Positions 22,993 through 32,030 of a DNA stretch of 64,000 nt are shown one piece after another. Location: NCBI RefSeq assembly GCF_000956465.1, contig NZ_JYJA01000029.1, forward strand, positions 62,001-126,000, given 5' to 3'. The notes under the pieces are model-generated. The model did no database searches. It was not told where the DNA came from and saw only the letters and a program-made list of their open reading frames with translations. The position numbers and the translations under genes were made by a program. Source of the stretch: Microbacterium trichothecenolyticum (GTDB lineage: Bacteria > Actinomycetota > Actinomycetes > Actinomycetales > Microbacteriaceae). Within the stretch, counting starts at the first letter, position 1. Each line of letters starts with the position of its first letter.

Positions 22993-25900
22993 TCACCAGA
23001 CGCCGTCCGAGACGGCCACCTGCAGGCGCCGTGCGCGCCCCTGATGGATCGTGAAGCCGCGTCCTGGCGGGAAGTCGGCGCGCTTGACGCGGCCGAGCGA
23101 CAGCCCGAAGAGGGAGTCGCCGTCCACGTCGCTGGGGGCGAGCAGCAGTCCCTGCCTGGCGGCCTTGAACGGCTGGCCGAGGAGCCACGCCTGGCTCCAC
23201 GTCGACGACTCCGCCTCGCCGACCACGAACCCGTCGGCGCGCACGGCGGCACGGATCAGCCGGTCCAGCGGCGACTCGGCCTCGCCGCCGGAGAACTCGG
23301 TGAGGTGCTCGACCAGGATCGCGGGGTTCGCGAGCGCCCCCGACTCGATCTCGTCGGCGAGCGTGGCGGCGAGCGCGGCGACGGCTGACGGGTCCTGTGC
23401 CGCGTACCCCGGCTCGGTCGCCAGCCGCAGCGCGGTGCGCCGGGCCGACAGGTGCACGACGGGCCGCTGCGGATCGGCGCGGCGCAGCGCGCGCCCGATC
23501 GTCTCGAGGGTCGTGGTGCGGCCGCTGCCGGGGGGGCCCGCGAGCTGGAACGCCCCGCGCGCGTCGATGCCGGCCGGTCCGAGGTCCTCGTCGGCGAGTC
23601 CGATCACCAGGTCGCCGCGCGGGGTGCGCGGCGGCAGCTTCGCCAGGTCCGCGCGCTCCGGCAGACGGCCGACGGCGGGGGCGTCGGCGACGCCTTGGCG
23701 CCGCATCGCGTCGGCGAGGCGCTCGAGCTCACGCGCCTGCACCGCCATGTTCGAGCTGCCGCCGAGCACGGCGAACTGGATCTCGTCGCCGTCGAGCATG
23801 CCGCGGCCAGGGGGCGAGGCCGCGGTCAGCACGTCCTTCGGGACGCCGAGCAGCAGGTAGTCGTCCTCGGTGGCCAGGCGCAGCACGAATCGCTTCTGCA
23901 CCGTCGACGAGATCGAGGTCGGGATCGAGTTCGGGCGGTCGCCGGTCATCACGAAGTGCACGCCGACCTGGCGGCCGTCGACGGCGATCTGCGAGAACAC
24001 TGCGAACCAGCCGGAGCTCCCCGATGCGAACTCGTACCGCTCGCGGAACGCGCCGAGCCCGTCGATCAGCACCACGATGCGCGGCTCGTCGGGACGGCCG
24101 GCGAGGCGCCGGTACTCGCCGATCGTGCCCGCCCGTAGGTCGCCGTAGCGCGTCGAGCGCTCGTCGACGATGTCGCGCAGCATCCGGAGCAGGCGGGTGA
24201 CGCGCTCGTCGTCGTCGCCGTCCACGACCGCACCGACGTGCGACAGACCCTCGAGCATGCGCAGGCCGCCGGCGCCGAAGTCGAGGCCGTAGACGTGCAC
24301 GGGGCCGCCGCGAGGTGTGATGGCCGCCGACACCGCGATGGTGCGCAGCGCCGTGCTCTTGCCGGAGCCGCCGGTGCCGAAGATCGCGACGTTGCCGTCG
24401 CGGTCGGGCTCGTAGAACGTCGTCGGCTGCGACTGCGTGTGCGGGTCGTCGACCACGCCCAGCAGCATCCGTTCGTCCGTGCGGGGGCTGGGAAGGCGTG
24501 CCAGGTCGTAGGCGGTCGCGAGCTCGTCGAGCCACGGTCTCCGCGGGGCGGGAATGGCGAGCGCGGATGCCGCGGACCTGACCGTGCGGACGATCCGGGC
24601 GATGTCGGTCGGACCGGGATCGGCGACCGCCCTGACCTCTTCGGCCGGCACCTCCCAGCGGGCGCCGACGCCGAAGTCCAGCTCGTGGATGCCGATCTGC
24701 GGGCGCGGTTTCTCGCCCGTCGTCCAGCCGCCGACGTAGCCGGTCTGGAACGACGCGATGCGCCCCGGTCCGGTCTTCGCGGCGCCGCGGCCGGGGATCG
24801 ACGGATCGAAGTGCGCGGCCATCGGCGTGCCGAGGATGTCGGTGGAGTCCTCGGTGTCGGCCATGCGCAGGGCGACGCGGAGGTTGGTGTTGGCGCGCAG
24901 GTTGTCCTTGATGACGCCGGCGGGCCGCTGCGTCGCGAGGATCAGATGCAGACCGAGCGAGCGGCCGCGCTGCGCGACGTCCACGACGCCGTCGACGAAC
25001 TCCGGCACTTCGCTCACGAGCGCGGCGAACTCGTCGACCACGATGATGAGGCTCGGCGGCGTCTCGGGGTCGCCGGTGCGCTCGAGCGAGACGAGGTCCT
25101 TGGCCTTCTTGCGGTTGAGCAGGTGCTCGCGGTATCGCAGCTCCGCGCGCAGCGACGTGAGCGCGCGGCGCACGAGGTGCGGCGACAGGTCGGTGACGAG
25201 GCCGACGGTGTGCGGCAGGTCGACGCAGTCCGCGAAGGCCGAGCCGCCCTTGTAGTCGACGAACAGGAACGTCACGCGGTCGGGGCTGTGCGCCGCCGCC
25301 ATGCCGAGCACCCAGGACTGCAGGAACTCGGACTTGCCGGCTCCCGTGGTGCCGCCGACGAGCGCGTGGGGACCCTGCGTGCGGAGGTCGAGGTGGAAGG
25401 CCCCGGCACCGCCGTGTCCGACCAGCGCGCGGAGGTTCCCCTCCTTCTTGCGGCGCTGCGGCGGCCGGCCGTCGCGCGGGGTGATCGAATCGCTCTCGCG
25501 CCAGCGGTCGACGATCACCGCGGCATCGCCGCCGATGTCGGCGGCGGCGAGGTCGATGAACGACACCGAGCGCGGGAGGTCGGACTCGTCGTCGACGGGG
25601 GTTCCGGCGTCGACCGTCGGCGACAGCACGCGCGCCCACGCCGTCGCCGAGCCGTCGTCGAGCAGTTCGACGCGCACCGGGGTGCTCGAAAGGCCCCGGC
25701 GGACGATCCCGGCCGCCGTGCCCTCGGCGGCACCGTCGACTACGAGGAACGTCCGGCACGCGGCGGGGAGGGCGAGCGCCGTCGGCGCGACCCAGAGGAG
25801 GTGCACCGCGACGTCGGGGCCGCGCTCGGCGAGGCGCGTCAGGCGCGCGCGATCGACAGTGGCGTCGTCCTCGACGATCACGAGCACCGCGGGCACGCGC

Positions 25901-27417
25901 GACGGTGCGGCGTCGGCCGGCTTTCCCGACTCGATGGGCCCGCGGCCCTTGTGCACGTCCTTGTCGCCGACGCGCTCGTCGACGAGACCCTCGAGACGGG
26001 AGAGAAGGGATGCTGCGGTCCCGGGGTTCGCGGCGAGGTGCGCGCCGTCCAGCGGAGTGTGGGGCGAGCTCGTGTGCGGCAGCCACTCGAGCCATGACCA
26101 GGCCGGACGCGACGCGGGTGACGTGAATGCCGTGACGATGAGCTCGGCAGGAGAGTGGGTCGCCACCAGCTGCATCGCGAACGCGCGCGCCGCGGCATCC
26201 GCCTGTCCGCGCGAGCCCGCGATGCCGACGTTGCCCGCCTCGCGGAGGTCGGCCACGACGGGCACGTCGTCGATGGTCGCGAAGCGCTCGCGCACGGCCA
26301 ACAGGCGCTCGGTGAACTCGGGCTCGGTGTCTTCGATCGAGCCGAGCTCGATGACCGCGCGAGAAGGCAGGGTGCCCGTGCCGAGGCGGGCCGTGAGGAA
26401 TGCCGGGTGCTCCGGGCGATGGGTCCACGTCAGGTCGCCCCACGACGACAGCGACGCGAGCGCATCGGCCAGCGCCGGCACCTCGGCCGAGCGCACCGCG
26501 CGCTCTTCGATCTGCTCGCGGTGCAGCAGCGCGTCGAACTGCTCCATTCCGGCGTCGAAGCGCGCCACCGCCTTCTTGTGCTCGGCCCGTGCGGCGAGCT
26601 TGTTGTCGACGAACGCCGCGATCATGATGAGCGGGCTCAGCGCGATGAAGACGACGGCGAGGATCGACTGGGTGAACCAGAAGAGGATCGCACCCATGAA
26701 CAGCGGCGCGATGAGCGCGATGATCGGAAGCCGCTGAGCGGCCTGCGGCCGGGGCGGTTTGGGCGCCGGGAAGTCGGGCTTCTCGTAGCGCGGCACGACG
26801 CGCGGCGAGCGCACGATCTCGACGGTGGATGCCGCCGAGTGCACGCTGCCGGGGCGCGTGAGCGGCACGACCGACACCTCCGTCGACCCCAGCAGCACGA
26901 CGTCGTCGGGCGAGAGCGTGGTGCGGGCGATCTGCTCGCCGCCCATCACGAGGCCGTTGGCCGAGCCGAGGTCGATGATCTCGATGCCCGCGTCGACGTT
27001 GATGCGCGCGTGGCGCTTGGACACGAGGGCGTCGTCGATGACGATGTCGGCGCCCCGGTCGCGGCCGACGACGTTCGATCCGGCGCGCAGCGGCAGCTCG
27101 CTGCCGGCACGCGGTCCGTTGCGGATGCGGAGCACCGCGGCGGGCGCGTCGTCACCGACGTACGCGGGCGCGGCGACGACCTGCACGGTCTGCCCCGAGC
27201 GGATGCCGGATTCGGCGACGGCGCGCTCGGGGTCGACGATGCGTGGCCCCGCCGACTCGGCCGCCGCGAGGGTCACGGCACCCGGGTCGGCGATCTCGGC
27301 GGTCGGATCGGCGAGCACGAGTGTGCGCGCCAGGTCGCCCACGGTCGAGGTGCCGTCGGCCGTGACCTCGAGATCCACCGGCGTTCCGGGCCGGTGGAGC
27401 GTGAACTTGAGCTTCAC
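22993..27417 (-). CDS. FtsK/SpoIIIE ATPase of a type VII-like secretion system (EssC/EccC-like) with ubiquitin-like and FHA domains
   Basis: A 1474-residue membrane motor. Residues 1-83 look like a beta-grasp/ubiquitin-like (YukD-like) domain (KLKFTLHRPGTPVDLEVTADG). Residues about 95-185 are an FHA domain (VVGRDRGADIVIDD, LVSKRHARI, GSANG). Two membrane helices lie at about 231-247 and 251-270. Three ATPase modules follow with P-loops GGTTGAGKS (around 690), GTGGSGKST (around 1017) and a variant GPPGSGRTTT (around 1296). Walker B is seen in LFVDYKGG and IIVVDEFAALV for module 1. The layout matches EssC (FHA, two TM, three ATPase domains) rather than EccCa/Cb. It overlaps the upstream FHA-HTH gene and is the last gene of the long coupled run. 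Confidence 0.93.
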   Translation of the reverse strand: MKLKFTLHRPGTPVDLEVTADGTSTVGDLARTLVLADPTAEIADPGAVTLAAAESAGPRIVDPERAVAESGIRSGQTVQVVAAPAYVGDDAPAAVLRIRNGPRAGSELPLRAGSNVVGRDRGADIVIDDALVSKRHARINVDAGIEIIDLGSANGLVMGGEQIARTTLSPDDVVLLGSTEVSVVPLTRPGSVHSAASTVEIVRSPRVVPRYEKPDFPAPKPPRPQAAQRLPIIALIAPLFMGAILFWFTQSILAVVFIALSPLIMIAAFVDNKLAARAEHKKAVARFDAGMEQFDALLHREQIEERAVRSAEVPALADALASLSSWGDLTWTHRPEHPAFLTARLGTGTLPSRAVIELGSIEDTEPEFTERLLAVRERFATIDDVPVVADLREAGNVGIAGSRGQADAAARAFAMQLVATHSPAELIVTAFTSPASRPAWSWLEWLPHTSSPHTPLDGAHLAANPGTAASLLSRLEGLVDERVGDKDVHKGRGPIESGKPADAAPSRVPAVLVIVEDDATVDRARLTRLAERGPDVAVHLLWVAPTALALPAACRTFLVVDGAAEGTAAGIVRRGLSSTPVRVELLDDGSATAWARVLSPTVDAGTPVDDESDLPRSVSFIDLAAADIGGDAAVIVDRWRESDSITPRDGRPPQRRKKEGNLRALVGHGGAGAFHLDLRTQGPHALVGGTTGAGKSEFLQSWVLGMAAAHSPDRVTFLFVDYKGGSAFADCVDLPHTVGLVTDLSPHLVRRALTSLRAELRYREHLLNRKKAKDLVSLERTGDPETPPSLIIVVDEFAALVSEVPEFVDGVVDVAQRGRSLGLHLILATQRPAGVIKDNLRANTNLRVALRMADTEDSTDILGTPMAAHFDPSIPGRGAAKTGPGRIASFQTGYVGGWTTGEKPRPQIGIHELDFGVGARWEVPAEEVRAVADPGPTDIARIVRTVRSAASALAIPAPRRPWLDELATAYDLARLPSPRTDERMLLGVVDDPHTQSQPTTFYEPDRDGNVAIFGTGGSGKSTALRTIAVSAAITPRGGPVHVYGLDFGAGGLRMLEGLSHVGAVVDGDDDERVTRLLRMLRDIVDERSTRYGDLRAGTIGEYRRLAGRPDEPRIVVLIDGLGAFRERYEFASGSSGWFAVFSQIAVDGRQVGVHFVMTGDRPNSIPTSISSTVQKRFVLRLATEDDYLLLGVPKDVLTAASPPGRGMLDGDEIQFAVLGGSSNMAVQARELERLADAMRRQGVADAPAVGRLPERADLAKLPPRTPRGDLVIGLADEDLGPAGIDARGAFQLAGPPGSGRTTTLETIGRALRRADPQRPVVHLSARRTALRLATEPGYAAQDPSAVAALAATLADEIESGALANPAILVEHLTEFSGGEAESPLDRLIRAAVRADGFVVGEAESSTWSQAWLLGQPFKAARQGLLLAPSDVDGDSLFGLSLGRVKRADFPPGRGFTIHQGRARRLQVAVSDGVW

Positions 27418-28163
27418 GCGTCGTCCTCTCCCAGGTCGTTCTCACCGCGGAGGGAGCCCTCGTGCTCGACGTCCAGGAGGGGGAGGTCGTCGCGGGTGAC
27501 GAGGCGCGCCGCGATCGCGTGCTCGACGAGTCGCACACGGCGGTTGGTCGCGTACGAGCGCACCCCGCCGCGCATGCCGGGCACGCCGACACGATCGAGC
27601 TTGTCGCAGACGTTGTCGAGCTTGCGGTTGAAGCGCGTGAGCGTCCACCCGAGCCGCTCGGCGGCCTGCGCCGACGTCGGCAGCTCGCTCATGCCGGTGC
27701 CCTCGCGCCGCAGCACGGGCTCGGCGAGCGCCAGGATCATGACGCGCTGGCTGTGCGTCAGCGGCACGTCGCCGATCGTCGAGAGGCCGTCGTCGTCGGC
27801 GGGCGGCTGCGTGTCGCGGAACGTCGGCTCGGCCGCGTGGATCGTGAGCTCGTACGTCGTCGGGCCGGCGCTGAAGATGACGGATGTCGAGGCGAAGACG
27901 AGCGGCAGCCGTGCGCCGGGGGCGAGCCAGGCCTGCACGCGCCCGCCGGAGTCGGTGACCGTCGCCGACAGCCGCGAGCCCACGTTGGAGAGCAGCCAGA
28001 GCCCCTCGACGTTCTGGATCGTGAGGAAGTTCCGGTGCAGGAACAGGTTGTCGTCGATCGCGAGGTCGCCCTCGCGCCCCACCGTGAAGACGGCGCCGGG
28101 CTCGACGGAGAACTCCTCGCCCGCGAACTCAACGGTGAGCGCGTCGGCCTCTGCGGTGGTCAC
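27414..28163 (-). CDS. FHA domain protein with C-terminal helix-turn-helix-like region
   Basis: A 249-residue protein. Residues about 5-100 form an FHA domain (FTVGREGDLAIDDNLFLHRNFLTIQN, then LLSNVGSRL), which would read phosphothreonine. The C-terminal part (SQRVMILALAEPVLRREGTGMSELPTSAQAAERLGWTLTRFNRKLDNVCDKL and onward) has the look of a winged helix: helix, turn, recognition helix, basic wing (YATNRRVRLVEHA). This suggests a phospho-dependent transcription factor or adaptor. GTG start overlaps the kinase stop (GTGA), and its own end overlaps the EssC-like start. It is the most direct candidate to link kinase signalling with transcription of the locus. Confidence 0.85.
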   Translation of the reverse strand: MTTAEADALTVEFAGEEFSVEPGAVFTVGREGDLAIDDNLFLHRNFLTIQNVEGLWLLSNVGSRLSATVTDSGGRVQAWLAPGARLPLVFASTSVIFSAGPTTYELTIHAAEPTFRDTQPPADDDGLSTIGDVPLTHSQRVMILALAEPVLRREGTGMSELPTSAQAAERLGWTLTRFNRKLDNVCDKLDRVGVPGMRGGVRSYATNRRVRLVEHAIAARLVTRDDLPLLDVEHEGSLRGENDLGEDDA

Positions 28164-29785
28164 GGCGTGCACCCCCGGGTGGGATCGGGCTGCTGCTGAC
28201 CGTTGGCCCGCACCAGCGTGACGTCCACACAGGTCTGCCCCGTCGTCGCGGCCGGCACGGTGATCTCGGGCGCCTCGACCGGCTCGGTCTCGCCCGTGCC
28301 GTCGGTCAGCGAGACGGCCTCGATGATGTAGAAGTCGCCTTCCTGGGGATCCGGGTTCGTCCACGTGAACCTCACGCCGCCCTCGACCGGTGCGCCGACG
28401 ACGTCTGCGACCGCCGGGACGACGGTCGAGAGCGGATCCTGCGGCTTCGAGGACTCCGTCGGCCTCGGCTGCTCCTGTGCCGTGCCAGACAGGATGCCCG
28501 GCAGCGACACCCCGACGATGACCGCGACGATCACGAGCGCGGCGGCGCCGAGCCCGATCCACAGACCGGTACGGCGGCGACGCGGCGCAGCATCCGTGTT
28601 CTCCTCCTGCGGAGGTGCCGCCTCGAAGGCGGGAGCGCGGACGATCGTCTCGTCGAGCGACACCGGCAGGCCGAACTGATCGCGCCGGACCGTCTGCTCG
28701 TACGCCGACGGCGGGGCCGCGGGCGCCCGGCGGGCGACGGTCTCGGTCTCGACGGGCGCCGCGTCGAACCGCGGCGCGTAAGCCTGGCTCGGCGCGGTCG
28801 TGGCGGAGGGGCGGGTCATGCCCGCGGCGGGAGTCGTCTCGGGGTTGATGCTGACGACGCCGCGGACGCGAGTGAGGCCGTCGTCCTCGTCCTCCTCGAT
28901 GTCGTCCGGGAGCTGGTCGTCGAGGATGTCGATCGGTGTGACCGAGTGCGACAGCTCGATCTGCACGGTCTGCAGCGCACGCGCGAAGGCGAGCGCGCTC
29001 TCGTAGCGGTCGGCGGGTGCCTTCGCCATCGCGCGCTCGAGCACGCGCTGCAGCGACACCGGGACGTCGGCGCGACCGAGAGTGGGAAGCGGCAGCGTCT
29101 CGATGCGGTGGATGAGCTCGGCCGCGCCGTTGCGCTGACCGGGCAGCTCGAACGGCGAGCGTCCGGCCAGGAGCGTGTAGACGGTCGCGCCCAGCGCGTA
29201 CACGTCGGAGCGCGGCTCGCTGCGGGGCACGTCGGCGAACGACTCCGGCGGCGACCACGGGATCGACAGGCCCGCCGACTCGGCGGCCGCGTTCGTGGTC
29301 GAGGCGATGCCGAAGTCGGTGAGCGCCGGGCGGTTGTACTCGGTGACGAGGATGTTCGCGGGCTTGATGTCGCGGTGCAGCACGCCCGCGCGGTGAGCCG
29401 TCTCGACGGCGGCGGCCACCTGAACGCCGACGCGCAGCGACTCCGCGATCGAGAAGGGCTCGCGCCGGTACCGCACCTGCAGGTTCGGCCGCGGGCAGTA
29501 CTCCATCACGAGGTAGGGGCGGCCGTCCTTGGCGACACCCGCCTGGTAGATCGTGACGATCGCCGGGTGCGTCGACAGCATCGCCATGACGTTCGCCTCG
29601 GCGGTGAACTCCTCGACCGAGCCGCTCGACATGCGGTCCGTGAGCAGCACCTTCACCGCGACGCGGCGCTTCGGCAGCTGCTGCTCGTACAGGAACACGT
29701 CGGCGAAGCCGCCCGATCCGAGCAGGTCGACGTAGGTGAAGCCGGGAAGATCCGGCGGCGCCATGGGCGCGCGCTTGGCGCTCAC
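28160..29785 (-). CDS. transmembrane Ser/Thr protein kinase (PknB-like) with extracellular FN3-like domain
   Basis: A 541-residue kinase. The domain spans about residues 15-275: glycine loop LLGSGGFADVF, K45 in VAVKVL, HRDIKPANI (137), DFG (157-159). A juxtamembrane region (about 276-405) holds three Thr sites in a shared T-[VI]-x-R setting (T349, T365, T380), good autophosphorylation/FHA-docking candidates. A single helix lies at 407-429. The outside part (RFTWTNPDPQEGDFYIIEAVS and onward, with two cysteines) resembles a fibronectin type III fold, not PASTA. It would phosphorylate partners bound by the FHA proteins encoded beside it and be opposed by the PP2C at 31176. Coupled by GTGA overlaps on both sides. 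Confidence 0.93.
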   Translation of the reverse strand: MSAKRAPMAPPDLPGFTYVDLLGSGGFADVFLYEQQLPKRRVAVKVLLTDRMSSGSVEEFTAEANVMAMLSTHPAIVTIYQAGVAKDGRPYLVMEYCPRPNLQVRYRREPFSIAESLRVGVQVAAAVETAHRAGVLHRDIKPANILVTEYNRPALTDFGIASTTNAAAESAGLSIPWSPPESFADVPRSEPRSDVYALGATVYTLLAGRSPFELPGQRNGAAELIHRIETLPLPTLGRADVPVSLQRVLERAMAKAPADRYESALAFARALQTVQIELSHSVTPIDILDDQLPDDIEEDEDDGLTRVRGVVSINPETTPAAGMTRPSATTAPSQAYAPRFDAAPVETETVARRAPAAPPSAYEQTVRRDQFGLPVSLDETIVRAPAFEAAPPQEENTDAAPRRRRTGLWIGLGAAALVIVAVIVGVSLPGILSGTAQEQPRPTESSKPQDPLSTVVPAVADVVGAPVEGGVRFTWTNPDPQEGDFYIIEAVSLTDGTGETEPVEAPEITVPAATTGQTCVDVTLVRANGQQQPDPTRGCTP

Positions 29786-31176
29786 GACAGCCCCTCGATC
29801 GCGACGGTGATGCCGTCGCCCAGGTCCAGCACGTCGCCCGGGATCACGACCGCCCCCTCCCCCGGATGCAGCCGCACCGGTTCGGCGCCCTGGCGCAGCA
29901 GCGTCGTGCCGTTCGTGGTGCGCAGGTCTGTCGCGACGATGCTCTCGCCCTCGACCCGCAGCTCGACGTGGCTGCGCGAGATGTCCTGCTGCGGACTGTC
30001 GACGGCCACCAGGTGCGGCAGGTCGGTGCCGCTCACGCGCGTCGAGCGCGGGCGCCGGCCGATCACGACGGTGCGATCGAGCAGCAGCACCTGCCCCGTC
30101 GACACCCGGATGCGTCCGGGGGCGGGCGGCCGCGGCGGCGCGAGCGGCGCGGGGGTCGAATCGATGGGAACTCCGGCTCCGCCCGCCGCCTCACGCAGGG
30201 CGCGGGCCTGGGCCAGCGAGATCGTGGCCCCGTCGTGGTCGCCGGCGGGCGGGGCTGTGGGAGCGCCGTCTTCGTCCTCGCCCTCGGGGCGGACGGCGGC
30301 GTCTTCGACCGAGCGGATCACCGTGGCGCCCCAGAGGTGGTCGTAGCCCGTGGTCGAGGCGAAATCCTCGGCGGCGACGGGCGCGGCGGGCGACGGCACA
30401 ACGGTGTCCGCAGCGGCGGGAGGGATGAGGGCCGAGTCGAGGGGAAGCAGGGTCTCGGCGTCGACGACCGACGGCACGGCCGTCGAGTCGATGAGCTCGG
30501 CGGCGGGGGTCGAGGACGGCACGTCGGGCACGGCGACGCGCGAGGACCACGGACCGCGAACCGGCGGCTCGCCCGACGAAGGGGCTGCCACGGGCTCCAC
30601 CGGACTCGCCGGCGCTTCTGCGGCTGCCGGCGCATCGGCTGAGGGAGCCGGCTCCGACGCCGCGGGCACCGCGACGTCGCGCCGACGCGGACCGGGTGCG
30701 GGCTCGACCGGGGCGTCACCGGCGGCCGACGTCGCACCCGCCGGCGCAGCATCCCATTCGATCCTGCTCGCCAGCACGATGCCGTCGGCGATCTCGAACT
30801 CGGCCGGCGTGTCGGACCCAGGCGTCGTGAGCGCGACGCGCACCGCGCCCGGGATCACGCGCTCGGTCCACGTCGTGACGCCGGCGCCCGATACGCGCTC
30901 CGACGCCGCGGCATCGACGTCGAACGCGAAGTCGCCGCGCACGGCGACGCGGATCCCGTCGCCGTCAGCGAGGGCCACCGCGAACGCGGGGATCGCGGTC
31001 AGCGACGCGCCGTAGGCACCGGTGAGCGCCTCGATGACGCCGCCGAAGCCGCGGCCGTCGGCGAGCACCGACCGGATGCGGGCGAGCAGCGACGCCGAGG
31101 CGCCGGGCTCGAGCACGGCGAATCCGCGTGGGGTGACGGCGACCGGCGTCGTTCCCGGAGCGTAGATCGTGGGCAT
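29782..31176 (-). CDS. FHA domain protein with long Pro/Ala-rich linker
   Basis: A 464-residue protein. The N-terminal 140 residues form an unrecognised globular domain (MPTIYAPGTTPVAVTPRGFAVL and onward, with a phrase GFGGVIEALTGAYGASLTAIPAFAVAL). A disordered Pro/Ala/Glu linker of roughly 200 residues follows, including WGATVIRSVED, close to the T-[VI]-x-R sites of the kinase. The C-terminal 85 residues are an FHA domain (VVIGRRPRSTRV, DISRSHVELRVE, TNGTTLL). GGGAGGA precedes the ATG; the stop overlaps the kinase start. In other FHA-regulated secretion systems such proteins are phosphorylation-dependent switches; that role is inferred here. Confidence 0.85.
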   Translation of the reverse strand: MPTIYAPGTTPVAVTPRGFAVLEPGASASLLARIRSVLADGRGFGGVIEALTGAYGASLTAIPAFAVALADGDGIRVAVRGDFAFDVDAAASERVSGAGVTTWTERVIPGAVRVALTTPGSDTPAEFEIADGIVLASRIEWDAAPAGATSAAGDAPVEPAPGPRRRDVAVPAASEPAPSADAPAAAEAPASPVEPVAAPSSGEPPVRGPWSSRVAVPDVPSSTPAAELIDSTAVPSVVDAETLLPLDSALIPPAAADTVVPSPAAPVAAEDFASTTGYDHLWGATVIRSVEDAAVRPEGEDEDGAPTAPPAGDHDGATISLAQARALREAAGGAGVPIDSTPAPLAPPRPPAPGRIRVSTGQVLLLDRTVVIGRRPRSTRVSGTDLPHLVAVDSPQQDISRSHVELRVEGESIVATDLRTTNGTTLLRQGAEPVRLHPGEGAVVIPGDVLDLGDGITVAIEGLS

Positions 31177-32030
31177 CAGAATCCTCCCGCGAACACCGCG
31201 CGGGGCAGCGTGTCGCCGTCGATGTCGGCGTCGGTGGTGCCGGCGGCGTTCGCCGGCACCGTGTCGCGCTCGCACGTGCGGCTCGTGCGCGTGCGAACCG
31301 CGAGGGCGTCCACGACGATCGCGGTGATGTTGTCGCGGCCGCCGCGCACCATCGCCTCGTGCACCAGCCGCGTCGCCGCCGCCTGCGGGTCGGCCTCGGC
31401 CAGGAGGATGCCGTGGATCGCGTCCTGCTCGAGCTCGCCCGAGAGTCCGTCGGAGCACACCAGGATGCGGTCGCCGTCCTCGGCCGGGATGAGCCAGTAG
31501 TCGGGCTCGGCGTCGCTGCCCGCCCCGATCGCGCGCGTGATCACGTTGCGGCGGGAGTCGCGCTGAGCGGCGTCGGCGGCGAGCTGCCCGCTGTCGACGA
31601 GCTCCTGCACGACCGAGTGGTCGACGCTCACCTGCTCGAAATGGCCCTCGCTCAGGCGGTAGGTGCGCGAGTCGCCCAGGTTGATCGCGAGCCAGTAACC
31701 CTCACCGTCGACGTCGGCGATGACCACGCCCGCGAGCGTCGTGCCGGCACCCGCACCGGCGCCGGCCGGCAGCGCCGCGACGCGGCGGCGCGCGGCGACG
31801 ACCGCGGCCTGCACGTCGTCGATAGTCAGGCTCTCGCGTCCGGAGAGGCCCGAGAACTCGTGGATCACCGTCGCGCTCGCGATCTCGCCGGCGTTGTGAC
31901 CGCCCATGCCGTCGGCCACGAGGAACAGCGGCGACACCGCGAGATGCGAGTCCTCGTTGATGCGGCGGCGCAGGCCCGCGTCCGTCGACGCCCCGAACGC
32001 GACCGCGATCGGCGGAGGTGATCCGGTCAT
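31176..32030 (-). CDS. PP2C-family protein Ser/Thr phosphatase
   Basis: A 284-residue phosphatase. Metal-binding motifs are all present: RINEDSHLA, LVADGMGGHNAGEIAS, INLGDSRTYRL, LVCSDGLSGEL and GGRDNITAIVVD. It lacks a membrane segment, so it acts in the cytoplasm. A tail of about 35 residues follows the catalytic domain. It is coupled on both sides (ATGA with the RDD-FHA gene, one-base overlap with the FHA gene) and would reverse the kinase encoded two genes downstream. This is the PrpC position in the bifidobacterial PFNA cluster. Confidence 0.95.
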   Translation of the reverse strand: MTGSPPPIAVAFGASTDAGLRRRINEDSHLAVSPLFLVADGMGGHNAGEIASATVIHEFSGLSGRESLTIDDVQAAVVAARRRVAALPAGAGAGAGTTLAGVVIADVDGEGYWLAINLGDSRTYRLSEGHFEQVSVDHSVVQELVDSGQLAADAAQRDSRRNVITRAIGAGSDAEPDYWLIPAEDGDRILVCSDGLSGELEQDAIHGILLAEADPQAAATRLVHEAMVRGGRDNITAIVVDALAVRTRTSRTCERDTVPANAAGTTDADIDGDTLPRAVFAGGF

